Source: UBA6522 sp963664945 (GTDB lineage Bacteria; Pseudomonadota; Gammaproteobacteria; Steroidobacterales; Rariloculaceae). Taken from it: 64,000 nucleotides of DNA. The notes beneath the pieces were generated by a model. It saw only the letters and a list, made by a program, of their open reading frames with translations, did not search any database and had not been told where the DNA came from. The stretch covers positions 496,001-560,000 of the forward strand of contig OY761822.1 in assembly GCA_963664945.1 (NCBI GenBank). The letters run 5' to 3'. This document shows positions 37,729 through 46,130 of this stretch, one piece after another. The position numbers and the translations under genes are program-made. Positions within the stretch are counted from its first letter, which is position 1. Every line of letters starts with the position of its first letter.

Positions 37729-38704
37729 AGCCGTTGACCGCTATGTCGCGTGGCAGCGCGACCACGGCGCGAAGTTCCGCTCAAGCGCCCAGACACTCGA
37801 TACGTTTTGTCGTCGGATCGGAGAGCACAGGGCCTGTGACTCGGTGGGCGAGGACGAAGTCCGCCGCTTCCTCACCGGCAAGGCGGGCCTCACCAGGACA
37901 CGTGCCGTGAAGTACGGAACGCTTGCCGGGTTCTACCGGTTCGCGTTCAGCCGCGGGCATGTGAGCTGCATTCCCATGCCGCCGAGGGAGGCGGAGCCGC
38001 GGCCACCGCAGGTCGCACCGTCGTTCATCTTCACCCACGAGGAATTGCGGCGCCTGTTCAAGGCGGCAGGCACAGGCCGCCGACGTTGCCCCAAGCTCGA
38101 CGCCGAGACCTTCCGGACATTCCTGATCCTGCTCTACGGCACCGGGCTGCGCTCCGGCGAAGCACGAGGACTGACCCTGGCGGACGTGGACCTGGACTCC
38201 GCGGTGCTCGCCGTGAACGATACGAAGTTCTACAAGAGCCGCCTGGTGCCGGTCGGTGCCGACCTCCTCGGCGTGCTTCGCCGATACGCCGCCATCCGGG
38301 CGCGCCGCCCCCGGATCGAGGGCACGCAATCCACCTTCCTCGCGTGCCGTGACGGATCGCCGCTGAGCAAGAGCATCGTTCGCAATGCCTTCCGTGCGAC
38401 GCTTCGGGCGGCCGGGATCGACAGGAGCAAACCCGGATGCCGCGCGGCTTGCCTGCACTCGCTGCGCCACACCTTTGCCACCCACCGCCTGGCCTCGTGG
38501 TATCGCCAGGAGGTCGATGTTCAACGGCTCCTGCCAGCGCTTTCGACCTACCTCGGCCACAACAGCGTGGCCGCGACGCAGGTCTACATCGCGATGACTC
38601 CGGAGTTGCTCGACGAGGCCAGCCACCGGTTCGAGCGCTACGTCGAGCACAACCCAAGCCCGGATCCCGGGCAGCATCTGAAAGGAGACACACGCCATGC
38701 CTGA
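37715..38704 (+). CDS. RIT2 tyrosine recombinase B
   Basis: 329 aa, with AGGAGGT seven bases before the ATG. Catalytic motifs GLRSGEARGL, HSLRHTFA, LGHNSV and QVYIAM are complete. The N-terminal domain is LREAVDRYVAWQRDHGAKFR. It aligns along its length with RIT1 B. It overlaps the third gene by 8 bases. Role: one of three recombinases presumed to act together at the element ends. Confidence 0.93.
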   Translation: MTLREAVDRYVAWQRDHGAKFRSSAQTLDTFCRRIGEHRACDSVGEDEVRRFLTGKAGLTRTRAVKYGTLAGFYRFAFSRGHVSCIPMPPREAEPRPPQVAPSFIFTHEELRRLFKAAGTGRRRCPKLDAETFRTFLILLYGTGLRSGEARGLTLADVDLDSAVLAVNDTKFYKSRLVPVGADLLGVLRRYAAIRARRPRIEGTQSTFLACRDGSPLSKSIVRNAFRATLRAAGIDRSKPGCRAACLHSLRHTFATHRLASWYRQEVDVQRLLPALSTYLGHNSVAATQVYIAMTPELLDEASHRFERYVEHNPSPDPGQHLKGDTRHA

Positions 38705-39698
38705 AATCAACTCAACACTCGGCACCTGGGTCAAGCGCTTCCTCATGGAGTATCTCCCGAGCGAACGCAATCTGGCCGTCAATACAATCAGGAGCTATCG
38801 CGACTGCCTGACGCTGCTGTTGCCCTTCGTGGCCGAGCGCGCCGCCAAGGCAGTGGAACGGCTCGCGGTCGAAGACCTGTCCGCTGAGCGCGTGACGGGC
38901 TTTCTCGGCCACCTGGAACAAGAACGCAACTGCTCGGTGCAGACCCGCAACCTGCGCCTTACGGCAATCCGGTCCTTCGCCCGCTACGTCGCGGTGCGCG
39001 ACGCCGCACTTGTCGAATGGGCCGGCAGTGTCCGCGCCATCCCACTCAAGAAAACGGTGCGGCCACGGATCCTCTGGCTGTCGAACGAGAACATGGACGC
39101 CATGATCGCCAGGACGGACAAGCACACCGTTGCAGGGCGGGTCGAGCACGTCTTGCTGCTGTTCCTCTACAACACCGGGGCGAGAGCCTCCGAGGCGGCG
39201 GGACTGCAGTTGGAAGATCTGCATCTGCCGGAGCGCACGGGCGACAACGCGCGTGTAACGATCCATGGCAAGGGCGGAAAGGTCCGCATCACTCCGATGT
39301 GGTCGAGGACCGCCAAGGCCCTCGCCGCTTTGTCCAGGGACCGCCCGCCCGGGTGCGAGAGCGTCTTCTGGAGCCGGCATCGCAAACTCTACACTCGCCA
39401 TGGCCTTATCGAACTCGTGAAGCGTGCCGCCGCCCGCGTGCCGGAACTCACTGGGCAAAAGGTCACGCCCCATGTGCTGCGCCACAGTTGTGCCTGTAAC
39501 CTCCTTCGTTCCGGCGTCGACATCAACACCATTCGTGCCTGGCTCGGTCACGTGTCGCTCGCGACCACCAATATCTACGCCGAAATCGATCTCAAGGCCA
39601 AGGAAGAGGCGATGAAATCCACTTGCCCCGGCGACGCGGGAGATGAACCGCGATGGAAGGCAACAGTCGGCCTGCTTGAACAGCTGAAGGCAATCTGA
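38697..39698 (+). CDS. RIT2 tyrosine recombinase C
   Basis: 333 aa. AGGAGA precedes the ATG. N-terminal core-binding domain TLGTWVKRFLMEYLPSERNL; catalytic motifs GARASEA, HVLRHSCA, LGHVSL, NIYAEID. Very similar to RIT1 C. The stop lies six bases before the right inverted repeat. Intact. Confidence 0.93.
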   Translation: MPEINSTLGTWVKRFLMEYLPSERNLAVNTIRSYRDCLTLLLPFVAERAAKAVERLAVEDLSAERVTGFLGHLEQERNCSVQTRNLRLTAIRSFARYVAVRDAALVEWAGSVRAIPLKKTVRPRILWLSNENMDAMIARTDKHTVAGRVEHVLLLFLYNTGARASEAAGLQLEDLHLPERTGDNARVTIHGKGGKVRITPMWSRTAKALAALSRDRPPGCESVFWSRHRKLYTRHGLIELVKRAAARVPELTGQKVTPHVLRHSCACNLLRSGVDINTIRAWLGHVSLATTNIYAEIDLKAKEEAMKSTCPGDAGDEPRWKATVGLLEQLKAI

Positions 39699-39704
39699 AG
39701 GGCA

Positions 39705-39792
39705 AATATTATGTCAGGCTGTGTCACGAAAAAGCTCGCGTTGACAGTGACTTGCGGGGGCTGGCTCACATAACGAGCTGTACTACATATGG
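39705..39792 (-). repeat. RIT2 inverted repeat, ritC end
   Basis: Pairs with 36,342-36,429. No palindrome lies outside it; the next 12 bases (39,797-39,808) encode KGAM of the serine recombinase. Confidence 0.92.
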
Positions 39793-39805
39793 GCTGAAGG
39801 GGGCC

Positions 39806-39837
39806 ATGAGCTAATGGAGCGCACTCCATTAGCTCAT
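39806..39837. repeat. 32-bp palindrome, orphaned ritA-end palindrome of RIT3
   Basis: Arms ATGAGCTAATGGAGCG and its complement with one mismatch (CACTCCATTAGCTCAT). The outer ATG is the Met codon of KGAM in the serine recombinase. By analogy with RIT1 and RIT2 it is the palindrome of RIT3, now separated from the RIT3 repeat by the IS91-like element. Confidence 0.75.
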
Positions 39838-40056
39838 TAGAACTGAGCCGCGTTCCGCGGCGGGACGCCGTGCCCGCTGCACGCGCATCGCGATGGTCCT
39901 GCCTCTGAAGTACTGAGGAGTTCCGCCTGCCTGAGGATCAGCGGAGCCACGTCGGGCTCCGATCCACTCCCTGGCTGCAAGAATGGTCGACCCACTCACC
40001 GGTGGGCGCACCCGCCGGTGTCGTCGTATCCATTCCAACACCAAGGGAGACTCCCC

Positions 40057-40911
40057 ATGACACCGCTTCGTCAACGCATGCTCAACGACATGACCGTTCG
40101 CGGACTCGCCGAGAACACCAAGAAGTCCTATCTCAACTCCGTCACCGGACTGGCGCGTCACTATCGGCGCAGTCCCGACGCCGTCTCAGCTCAGGAAGTC
40201 CAGGACTACCTCATCCACCTTCACGAACACCGGGGGCTGGCCTGGCAAAGCTGCAACTGCGCACGCCACGGCATTCGGTTTTTCTACCGGATCACGCTCG
40301 GTCTGCCCGAACCGCACTTCTATTTGCCCGGCGCCAAGACACCTTCCACCCTGCCCGAGATCCTCAATCACGAGGAACTGCTGCGGCTATTCACCGTCAC
40401 CACCAACCCCAAGCACCGCACCTTGCTGATGACCGCCTACGCCGCCGGGCTTCGGTGCAGCGAACTGACGCGCCTGCGCGTGTCCGATATCGATTCCGGG
40501 CGCATGCTCCTGCGGGTCGACCAGGGCAAGGGAAACAATGACCGCTACGTGCCGCTCTCACCCCGGTTGCTGGAGCAACTGCGCGCCTACTGGCGCCGTA
40601 AACGCCCGCTCCAATGGCTGTTCCCGAGCCCCATCGCGGGCCGGCCGTTGAGCCGCCACGGTCCCTCGCACATGTACCACCTGGCCAAGAAAAAGGCCGG
40701 CATCGAGAAGTCCGGCGGCATCCATACGCTGCGCCATTGCTATGCCACCGGGCTGCTGGAGGCCGGGGTCGAGTTGCCCGTCATTCAGCGCCGCCTCGGG
40801 CATCGCTCGATCCGCTCCACCCTGCGGTATCTGCACCTGGCCCAGGACACGACATCGGCCACCCCCTCCCCGTTGGACCTGCTGGAGTTCCCGCGAACTT
40901 CAAGGGCCTGA
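40057..40911 (+). CDS. Tyrosine recombinase of the IS91-like element
   Basis: 284 aa from ATG 40,057, with AGGGAGA seven bases upstream; an in-frame ATG at 40,018 is less likely. It has a SAM-like N-terminal domain (MTVRGLAENTKKSYLNSVTG) and a catalytic domain with Arg in AGLRCSEL, HxxR in HTLRHCYATG, His in LGHRSI and Tyr in LRYLHLA. It resembles XerC/D-like integrases, not the RIT proteins. The stop is six bases before the transposase start. Its role in IS91 movement is not known; resolution of replicative products is a reasonable guess. Confidence 0.9.
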   Translation: MTPLRQRMLNDMTVRGLAENTKKSYLNSVTGLARHYRRSPDAVSAQEVQDYLIHLHEHRGLAWQSCNCARHGIRFFYRITLGLPEPHFYLPGAKTPSTLPEILNHEELLRLFTVTTNPKHRTLLMTAYAAGLRCSELTRLRVSDIDSGRMLLRVDQGKGNNDRYVPLSPRLLEQLRAYWRRKRPLQWLFPSPIAGRPLSRHGPSHMYHLAKKKAGIEKSGGIHTLRHCYATGLLEAGVELPVIQRRLGHRSIRSTLRYLHLAQDTTSATPSPLDLLEFPRTSRA

Positions 40912-40917
40912 GCGGCG

Positions 40918-42135
40918 GTGCACGCCGCTCACGCGGCGCCGGCCCCGCGGCCGGCGCTGGAGATCGCCGACATCCTCGGGGCGCGGGCCAAGGCGTATCT
41001 GCAAATGCATCCGGTCCCGTCCCGGCACCGCCGAGTGGTCAACGCCCTGGTCAACTGCCGAACGGCCGCGCTCGGCGGGTTCAAGGCCGATTGCGGGCAG
41101 TGCGGGGCAGTGACGATCCAGTACGCCTCGTGCAGGGACCGTCACTGCCCCAAGTGCCAGAGCCTGTCGCAGACTCGATGGGTCGAGCGTCAGTGCGCCG
41201 ATTTGCTGGACATCGGCTACTGGCACGTGGTCTTCACCTTGCCCCATCAGCTCAACGCCCTTGTCCGGCGTCACCCGAGGCTGATCTACCGGCTGCTGTT
41301 CAACGCCGCCTCTCGGACCTTGCTGGAGTTCGGACACAACCCCCGGTGGTTGGGCGGGGAGCTCGGCATCACCATGGTGTTGCACACCTGGGGGCAGAAC
41401 CTGGGACAGCATGTGCATGTCCACTGCATTGTCACCGACGGGGGACTGAGCCCCGACGGAGAACGCTGGCTCACGCCGCCGCGCCGCGGGTTCCTGTTCC
41501 CCACCGCCGCGCTGTCGAAGGTCTTCCGCGGCAAGTACCTCGACGCCCTTGCCAGCGCCTACCGCAAGGGTGAAGTGCACATGCGGGACGCCGACGAGCC
41601 CGACGAGGATCGGGCGTTCGATTGCCTCCGGGCATCGCTGCAATCCCAGGACTGGGTGGTGTACAGCAAGCCGCCGTTCGCCGACGCGGGTCAGGTTCTG
41701 GCCTACCTGGGCCGCTACACTCACAAGACCGCCATCGGCAACCATCGGCTGGTCGAGTTCGACGGCGAACACGTGCGGTTCCGATGGCGCGACTACGCCG
41801 ACGGCAATCGGCGAAAGGTCATGCGGCTGGAGGTCGAGGAGTTCATTCGCCGCTTCCTTTTGCATGTGCTGCCGCGAGGCTTCACCCGCCTGCGCCATTA
41901 CGGGTTGCTTGCCAATCGCAACCGATCCCGGAAGCTCGCCCGTTGCCGTGAGTTGCTCGGACAGCCCGAAGCTGAACCGCTGAAGAAAGAGTCCGCGCAG
42001 GAGCTGATGTTGCGTGTGACCGGAATCGACATCGGCGTGTGCCGGTACTGCGGACGCGGCCAGCTGCGACACGTCGCGATCCTCAATCCGGGTGCCGACA
42101 CCGTGGAGCCGATGCGAACGGCGAGACCGCCATGA
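40918..42135 (+). CDS. IS91-family transposase
   Basis: 405 aa from a GTG start. The N-terminal zinc finger is CGQCGAVTIQYASCRDRHCP-KCQ. The HUH metal motif is QHVHVHCIVTDGGL (about 160), and the nucleophile pair is in YLGRYTHKTAI (Y-x3-Y). Such enzymes move by rolling-circle strand transfer. Length is typical and no lesion is visible. Confidence 0.93.
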   Translation: MHAAHAAPAPRPALEIADILGARAKAYLQMHPVPSRHRRVVNALVNCRTAALGGFKADCGQCGAVTIQYASCRDRHCPKCQSLSQTRWVERQCADLLDIGYWHVVFTLPHQLNALVRRHPRLIYRLLFNAASRTLLEFGHNPRWLGGELGITMVLHTWGQNLGQHVHVHCIVTDGGLSPDGERWLTPPRRGFLFPTAALSKVFRGKYLDALASAYRKGEVHMRDADEPDEDRAFDCLRASLQSQDWVVYSKPPFADAGQVLAYLGRYTHKTAIGNHRLVEFDGEHVRFRWRDYADGNRRKVMRLEVEEFIRRFLLHVLPRGFTRLRHYGLLANRNRSRKLARCRELLGQPEAEPLKKESAQELMLRVTGIDIGVCRYCGRGQLRHVAILNPGADTVEPMRTARPP

Positions 42136-42435
42136 CGATGTGTTTGGAACCGACCAACGTCCCTCACCGATCGACGCTTATGGCGCCGCGACCGAGTCTG
42201 TGCCCGGCTCGGACTGACACCGTCGCGAAGGCCTCAGAACCCTCGCGCAGCCGCATGCCGAAGCGTGGTTCATCGGATCGACTTGGCAGCAACAGGCCAT
42301 CGGTCGAAAAGAATTGACCCCATCGGTTCCGATCGAGCCCTTACTTTCCCCATAGCGCGACGCCCGCATCACCCCGCGGCTCAGCTCAACGATCTTATCG
42401 TCCGTGCTCACGCACGACCGATAAGAGCCTATTCA
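42136..42435. other. Right end of the IS91-like element
   Basis: 300 bp without a gene. It ends in an imperfect inverted repeat at 42,394-42,425: CTTATCG and CGATAAG arms are perfect, the centre pairs partially. It is suitable as an IS91 ori or ter hairpin. Confidence 0.55.
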
Positions 42436-42521
42436 TAATGTCAAACACATCGTAATGGAGAGTCGGAGCCGTCCGGCCCCGCCCTGACGGGCAGGCAGGG
42501 CCGGATTCGCTCAACATTACT
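42436..42521 (+). repeat. RIT3 inverted repeat, ritA end
   Basis: Begins TAATGTCAAACACATCG. Identical to the reverse complement of 46,042-46,127. Confidence 0.93.
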
Positions 42522-42565
42522 ATATGGTTCTTCCTCCAACTCACCCGACTGGAGGAAGAACTGAT

Positions 42566-44125
42566 ATGAACCATCCAACCACACCTGCGGTGCGGCCTGA
42601 AGCGGACTCCGGACTGCCGAGCGACATCCTTGGCGCTCTTGTCGAACACCTGCGTGCAGCGGGTTTGACCGCAAGACGGATCCGCGCCCTCAGGCTTGGA
42701 GCACAGCACTTTCTTGCCTGGCTTGACCTCTGGAGCATCCCTTTCGAGCCCGTGGATGACGCCGTGCTGTGCGCCTTTCGCCGGCACGATTGCCGCTGCT
42801 CCGGCATGAAAGGGGAACGGCACAAGATGCTCACCTCGGACAAGCGGGGCTTCATGACGGGCGCGTTGAAACTCGTTCAGTTCCTGGAAGACGAAGGCTG
42901 CATTGCCCATCCCGGAGAACTTGACGCCAACTTGCACCATCTGGATGACTTCATTGCGCGATGCGCGTCGCAAGGCTACCGGACCGATGCACTTTGCAGC
43001 TACCGCAGTTCCTGTAAGCACATTCTGATCTGGTTGCATCGTTCGCGCCTGTCGATCGGGGATGTCGATGCGCAGACGCTGGAACGCTTCCTGCTTCACG
43101 ACTGTGTCTGCCCGGGACCGTTCGAGAGCCCACGCCAACGCCTATCCGGCTCCCGCTACGATTATCCGTTCAGATCGTTTCTGAGGTATCTCGAAGGAAC
43201 GGGCAAAGTGCCGGTCCGGAGCCTGACGGCTGACACAGTGTCGGACCCGGCAATGGAGCCGTTCGGCACCTGGCTCCGGCGTCATCGGGGAATCGGCGAG
43301 AAGTCCATCCGCCGGCATACCCGCTTAGCTGCAACGCTGGTAGCGGAGCTGGGTCCAGATCCCCGCACGTACGACGCGGCGGGGATCCGCGAGGCCCTTC
43401 TACGTCTTTATGCCGGGGCCTCGGAGTCCCACGCCCGAACCCTGGCGTGCACCACGCGCATGTATCTGCGCCACCTCGCGGCGAACGGCGCCTGTTCGCC
43501 GTCTCTGATGGGCGCGGTGCCGAACGCGATCACCTGGCGGCTGGCCTCCCTGCCGCGGTACATTGCCCCCGAAGCTGTCGAAGATGTGATCGCCTGCTGC
43601 GACGTTACGAAGCCTGCGGGTTTGCGGGACAGGGCTATCCTGCTGCTTCTTGCCCGGCTCGCCCTGCGGGCAGGTGACATTGTCGCGCTGCGGCTGGAGG
43701 ACATCGACTGGCGCAACGCGCTGGTCCGGGTCTGCGGCAAGTCGAAGCGTCAGGAATGTCTGCCGCTGCCTCAGGACGCCGGCGATGCGGTTCTGGCCTA
43801 CATCGAGAGGGCGCGTCCGCGGGTCGTGGATGACAGGGTCTTCCTGAGGGTGAGGGCGCCGCATCGGTGCTTCGCTTCCAGCAACTCCATCACCAGCATC
43901 GTGATCTATGCGTTGAAGCGTGCCGGTCTGGAAGATGCCCGTCCCCAGGGCGCCTATCTCTTCAGGCACTCTGCGGCGACCGGCCTGCTGCGCTCCGGGC
44001 AATCCCTTGAGGTCATCAGCGCCGTCCTTCGGCACCGATCGATGGACACGACTGCGATCTACGCCAAGACGGACAAGCCAATGCTGCTGGAGGTTGCGCA
44101 GCCCTGGATAGGGGGGCCGTCATGA
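42566..44125 (+). CDS. RIT3 tyrosine recombinase A, long form
   Basis: 519 aa from ATG 42,566 (GGAGGAAG upstream; ATG 42,524 is in frame but sits at the repeat edge). The N-terminal 250 residues contain an additional region with cysteines (CRCSGMKGE, CVCPG). The catalytic domain has LALRAGDI, YLFRHSAATG, LRHRSM and AIYAKTD. The first His of the HxxR motif is replaced by Tyr, and the usual Gly before the last His by Arg; Arg and Tyr nucleophile remain. It may be a less active partner that assists the other two. Confidence 0.9.
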   Translation: MNHPTTPAVRPEADSGLPSDILGALVEHLRAAGLTARRIRALRLGAQHFLAWLDLWSIPFEPVDDAVLCAFRRHDCRCSGMKGERHKMLTSDKRGFMTGALKLVQFLEDEGCIAHPGELDANLHHLDDFIARCASQGYRTDALCSYRSSCKHILIWLHRSRLSIGDVDAQTLERFLLHDCVCPGPFESPRQRLSGSRYDYPFRSFLRYLEGTGKVPVRSLTADTVSDPAMEPFGTWLRRHRGIGEKSIRRHTRLAATLVAELGPDPRTYDAAGIREALLRLYAGASESHARTLACTTRMYLRHLAANGACSPSLMGAVPNAITWRLASLPRYIAPEAVEDVIACCDVTKPAGLRDRAILLLLARLALRAGDIVALRLEDIDWRNALVRVCGKSKRQECLPLPQDAGDAVLAYIERARPRVVDDRVFLRVRAPHRCFASSNSITSIVIYALKRAGLEDARPQGAYLFRHSAATGLLRSGQSLEVISAVLRHRSMDTTAIYAKTDKPMLLEVAQPWIGGPS

Positions 44126-45045
44126 GCATGATGGAACATGTCGATCGCTATGTCGCGCTCAAGCGCGCTCTGGGATGCAAGTACAAGAACGAAGCGCGTT
44201 TGCTGCGTGCCTGGGCGGATACCGCCATGGCGTGCGGGCACCGCTTCATTTGCGCCGACAAGATGATCCGATGGGCCCGGCAGACACCGTCGGATCAATG
44301 GGCACGGAGACGGTTGGGTGTGGGACGCCGGTTCGCGCTGTGGCTGCGTGCGGAGGACCATCGCCATGAGGTGCCGCATCCGGAGAGTCTCGGCCGGCCC
44401 CGCGAGCAGCGGCGTACACCGTTCTTGCTGAGCGATGCCCAGATCCGTCGGCTGATGGAAGCTGCCCTGCGGCTGCCTCCCGCCGACTCCATCACGCCGC
44501 ATACGATCCACTGCATCATCGGGCTGATCGCTGTCACCGGGCTGAGGCGCGCCGAAGCCTGTGCGTTGCGCGTGCCGGACCTGACCACCGACGGACTGGT
44601 CGTGCGCCTGACCAAGTTCGCCAAGTCAAGACTGGTTCCCTTGTCACAAGACACCATCGATGCGCTGCATCGTTATCTGAGGGTGCGCAAGCAACTCGGC
44701 GGAGCCGGCGAGCGCCTGTTCGTTCTCTCCACCGGGAAGGCGATCAATCCCGACATCCTGACGGGCATGTTCATCAAGCTCGCGCGTGCCACGGGGCTTC
44801 GCGGCGGCAAGGGAGAGCCGGGTGTGACGCTCCACGACCTGCGCCACCGCTTCGCTGTCAGGTCGCTTGAACAGGCGATCGCCGTCGACCGAGGCAGCGT
44901 CAGCCGGCACATCCTCGCCCTCTCCACGTATCTCGGCCATGTCAACGTCTCTTCGACCGGCTGGTATCTGCACGCGACGCCTGTCCTGCTGCGGCAAATC
45001 GCCGAGAATGCCGAGGCCGTCCACTCGGGGAGGGCCGCGTCATGA
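44122..45045 (+). CDS. RIT3 tyrosine recombinase B
   Basis: 307 aa. Start overlaps the first gene by 4 bases. Motifs GLRRAEACAL, HDLRHRFA, LGHVNV and GWYLHA give the complete Arg-HxxR-His-Tyr set. N-terminal domain MEHVDRYVALKRALGCKYKN matches the B-type proteins of RIT1 and RIT2 in position and size. Confidence 0.92.
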   Translation: MSMMEHVDRYVALKRALGCKYKNEARLLRAWADTAMACGHRFICADKMIRWARQTPSDQWARRRLGVGRRFALWLRAEDHRHEVPHPESLGRPREQRRTPFLLSDAQIRRLMEAALRLPPADSITPHTIHCIIGLIAVTGLRRAEACALRVPDLTTDGLVVRLTKFAKSRLVPLSQDTIDALHRYLRVRKQLGGAGERLFVLSTGKAINPDILTGMFIKLARATGLRGGKGEPGVTLHDLRHRFAVRSLEQAIAVDRGSVSRHILALSTYLGHVNVSSTGWYLHATPVLLRQIAENAEAVHSGRAAS

Positions 45046-46046
45046 CCGATCTGGCTCCCCATATGAGCGGGTTCCTTCGCGAGCACTTGCCGCGCAACCG
45101 CAACGCCAGCCGTCACACCATCGCAAGCTACGCCGACAGCTTCATGCTGCTGGTCCGCTACGCGGCCGGTTGTCTCAATGTCAGGCCCAGCGCCCTTACC
45201 GTCGAACACCTGACAGTGGACCTGATCTTCGGCTTCCTCGACCATCTCGAAGCGGTCCGAGGCAACACCGTCAGCACCCGCAACGTGCGCCTGGCAGCCA
45301 TCAAGTCGTTCTTCCGCTATCTGGAATACCGACTGCCTTGCTGCCTCGAACTTGCTCAGCAAGTCCATGCCATTCCCATGAAGCGTCATGACCAACCGGT
45401 CGTGCGGTATCTGGACCGCGAAGAAGTCAAGGCTCTGCTGCAGGCGCCGGATACCCATGCGCCCGCCGGAGTGCGGGACCGGGCCATGATCCACCTCGCC
45501 TATGCCGCCGGCCTTCGGGTATCCGAACTGGTCGGAGTGATGCTGGAAGATCTCGGGCAACCCCGTCTCGATACGGTTCGTGTCACAGGAAAGGGACGGC
45601 GGCAACGCGTTCTGCCGCTCTGGAAGCAAACGACCCAAGCGATCCGGGACTGGCTGCATATCCGCCCGCAGGTTACCGATCATCACCTGTTCCTGAACGC
45701 CAGAGGCAATGCAATGAGCCGGCACGGGTTCGCGCATCGCCTGGCACTTCATGCCCGAACCGCAGCCACGGCGGCGCCATCCATGGCCGACAAGCGAATC
45801 TTCCCCCACATACTGAGGCACAGCTGCGCATGCCATACTCTGGAAGCCACCGGGGACATACGGAAGGTCTCCCTCTGGCTCGGACATTCCAGTATCCAGA
45901 GCACCGAGATCTACCTGCGCACGGACCCCGTCGGCAAGCTTGAAATCCTGTCCGACAACATCCCGCCGACGATCACCAAGGGCGTGTTCAAGGACGCTCC
46001 CGACCGGCTGCTCGCGGTTTTGCAGGACGCGCGGTCGCCCGAGTAA
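45042..46046 (+). CDS. RIT3 tyrosine recombinase C
   Basis: 334 aa. Start overlaps the second gene by 4 bases. Motifs GLRVSEL, HILRHSCA, LGHSSI and EIYLRTD are complete. The final codon and the TAA fall in the right inverted repeat (46,042-46,127), so gene and terminus have become inseparable. The closest relatives here are the C proteins of RIT1 and RIT2. Confidence 0.92.
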   Translation: MTDLAPHMSGFLREHLPRNRNASRHTIASYADSFMLLVRYAAGCLNVRPSALTVEHLTVDLIFGFLDHLEAVRGNTVSTRNVRLAAIKSFFRYLEYRLPCCLELAQQVHAIPMKRHDQPVVRYLDREEVKALLQAPDTHAPAGVRDRAMIHLAYAAGLRVSELVGVMLEDLGQPRLDTVRVTGKGRRQRVLPLWKQTTQAIRDWLHIRPQVTDHHLFLNARGNAMSRHGFAHRLALHARTAATAAPSMADKRIFPHILRHSCACHTLEATGDIRKVSLWLGHSSIQSTEIYLRTDPVGKLEILSDNIPPTITKGVFKDAPDRLLAVLQDARSPE

Positions 46047-46127
46047 TGTTGAGCGAATCCGGCCCTGCCTGCCCGTCAGGGCGGGGCCGGACGGCTCCGA
46101 CTCTCCATTACGATGTGTTTGACATTA
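46042..46127 (-). repeat. RIT3 inverted repeat, ritC end
   Basis: Exact pair of 42,436-42,521. Contains the ritC stop codon. Confidence 0.93.
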
Positions 46128-46130
46128 CTG

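Larger units (their letters stand above)
36318..39796 (+). mobile_element. RIT element 2
   Basis: Three tyrosine recombinases on the plus strand between 88-bp inverted repeats (36,342-36,429 and 39,705-39,792; two mismatches). It is inserted in the serine recombinase gene after codon CTG; three bases (CTG) occur on both sides. Gene sizes and motifs put it close to RIT1. Confidence 0.93.
39838..42435 (+). mobile_element. IS91-like element with an added tyrosine recombinase
   Basis: About 2.6 kb holding a tyrosine recombinase and a Y1/Y2 HUH transposase gene, in the order seen in some IS91-family members that carry an extra integrase-like gene. A hairpin at 42,394-42,425 fits a terminus. IS91 elements lack inverted repeats and duplications, so the ends are only bracketed: left just after the palindrome, right before the RIT3 repeat at 42,436. 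The first 219 bases, 39,838-40,056, hold no gene. Confidence 0.8.
42436..46127 (+). mobile_element. RIT element 3
   Basis: Three tyrosine recombinase genes between 86-bp inverted repeats that look identical (42,436-42,521 and 46,042-46,127). The right repeat is followed directly by the serine recombinase codons TCG-GAG; the left flank is now the IS91-like element. The trio is more distant from RIT1 and RIT2 and its first protein is about 100 aa longer, so this is a second RIT lineage. Confidence 0.93.

Noticed and set aside
42394..42425. The palindrome of RIT3 directly left of its repeat
   Set aside because: Arms pair over only seven bases at the ends and the centre is imperfect; it fits an IS91 terminal hairpin better. 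The palindrome at 39,806 includes target codons, as in RIT1 and RIT2.
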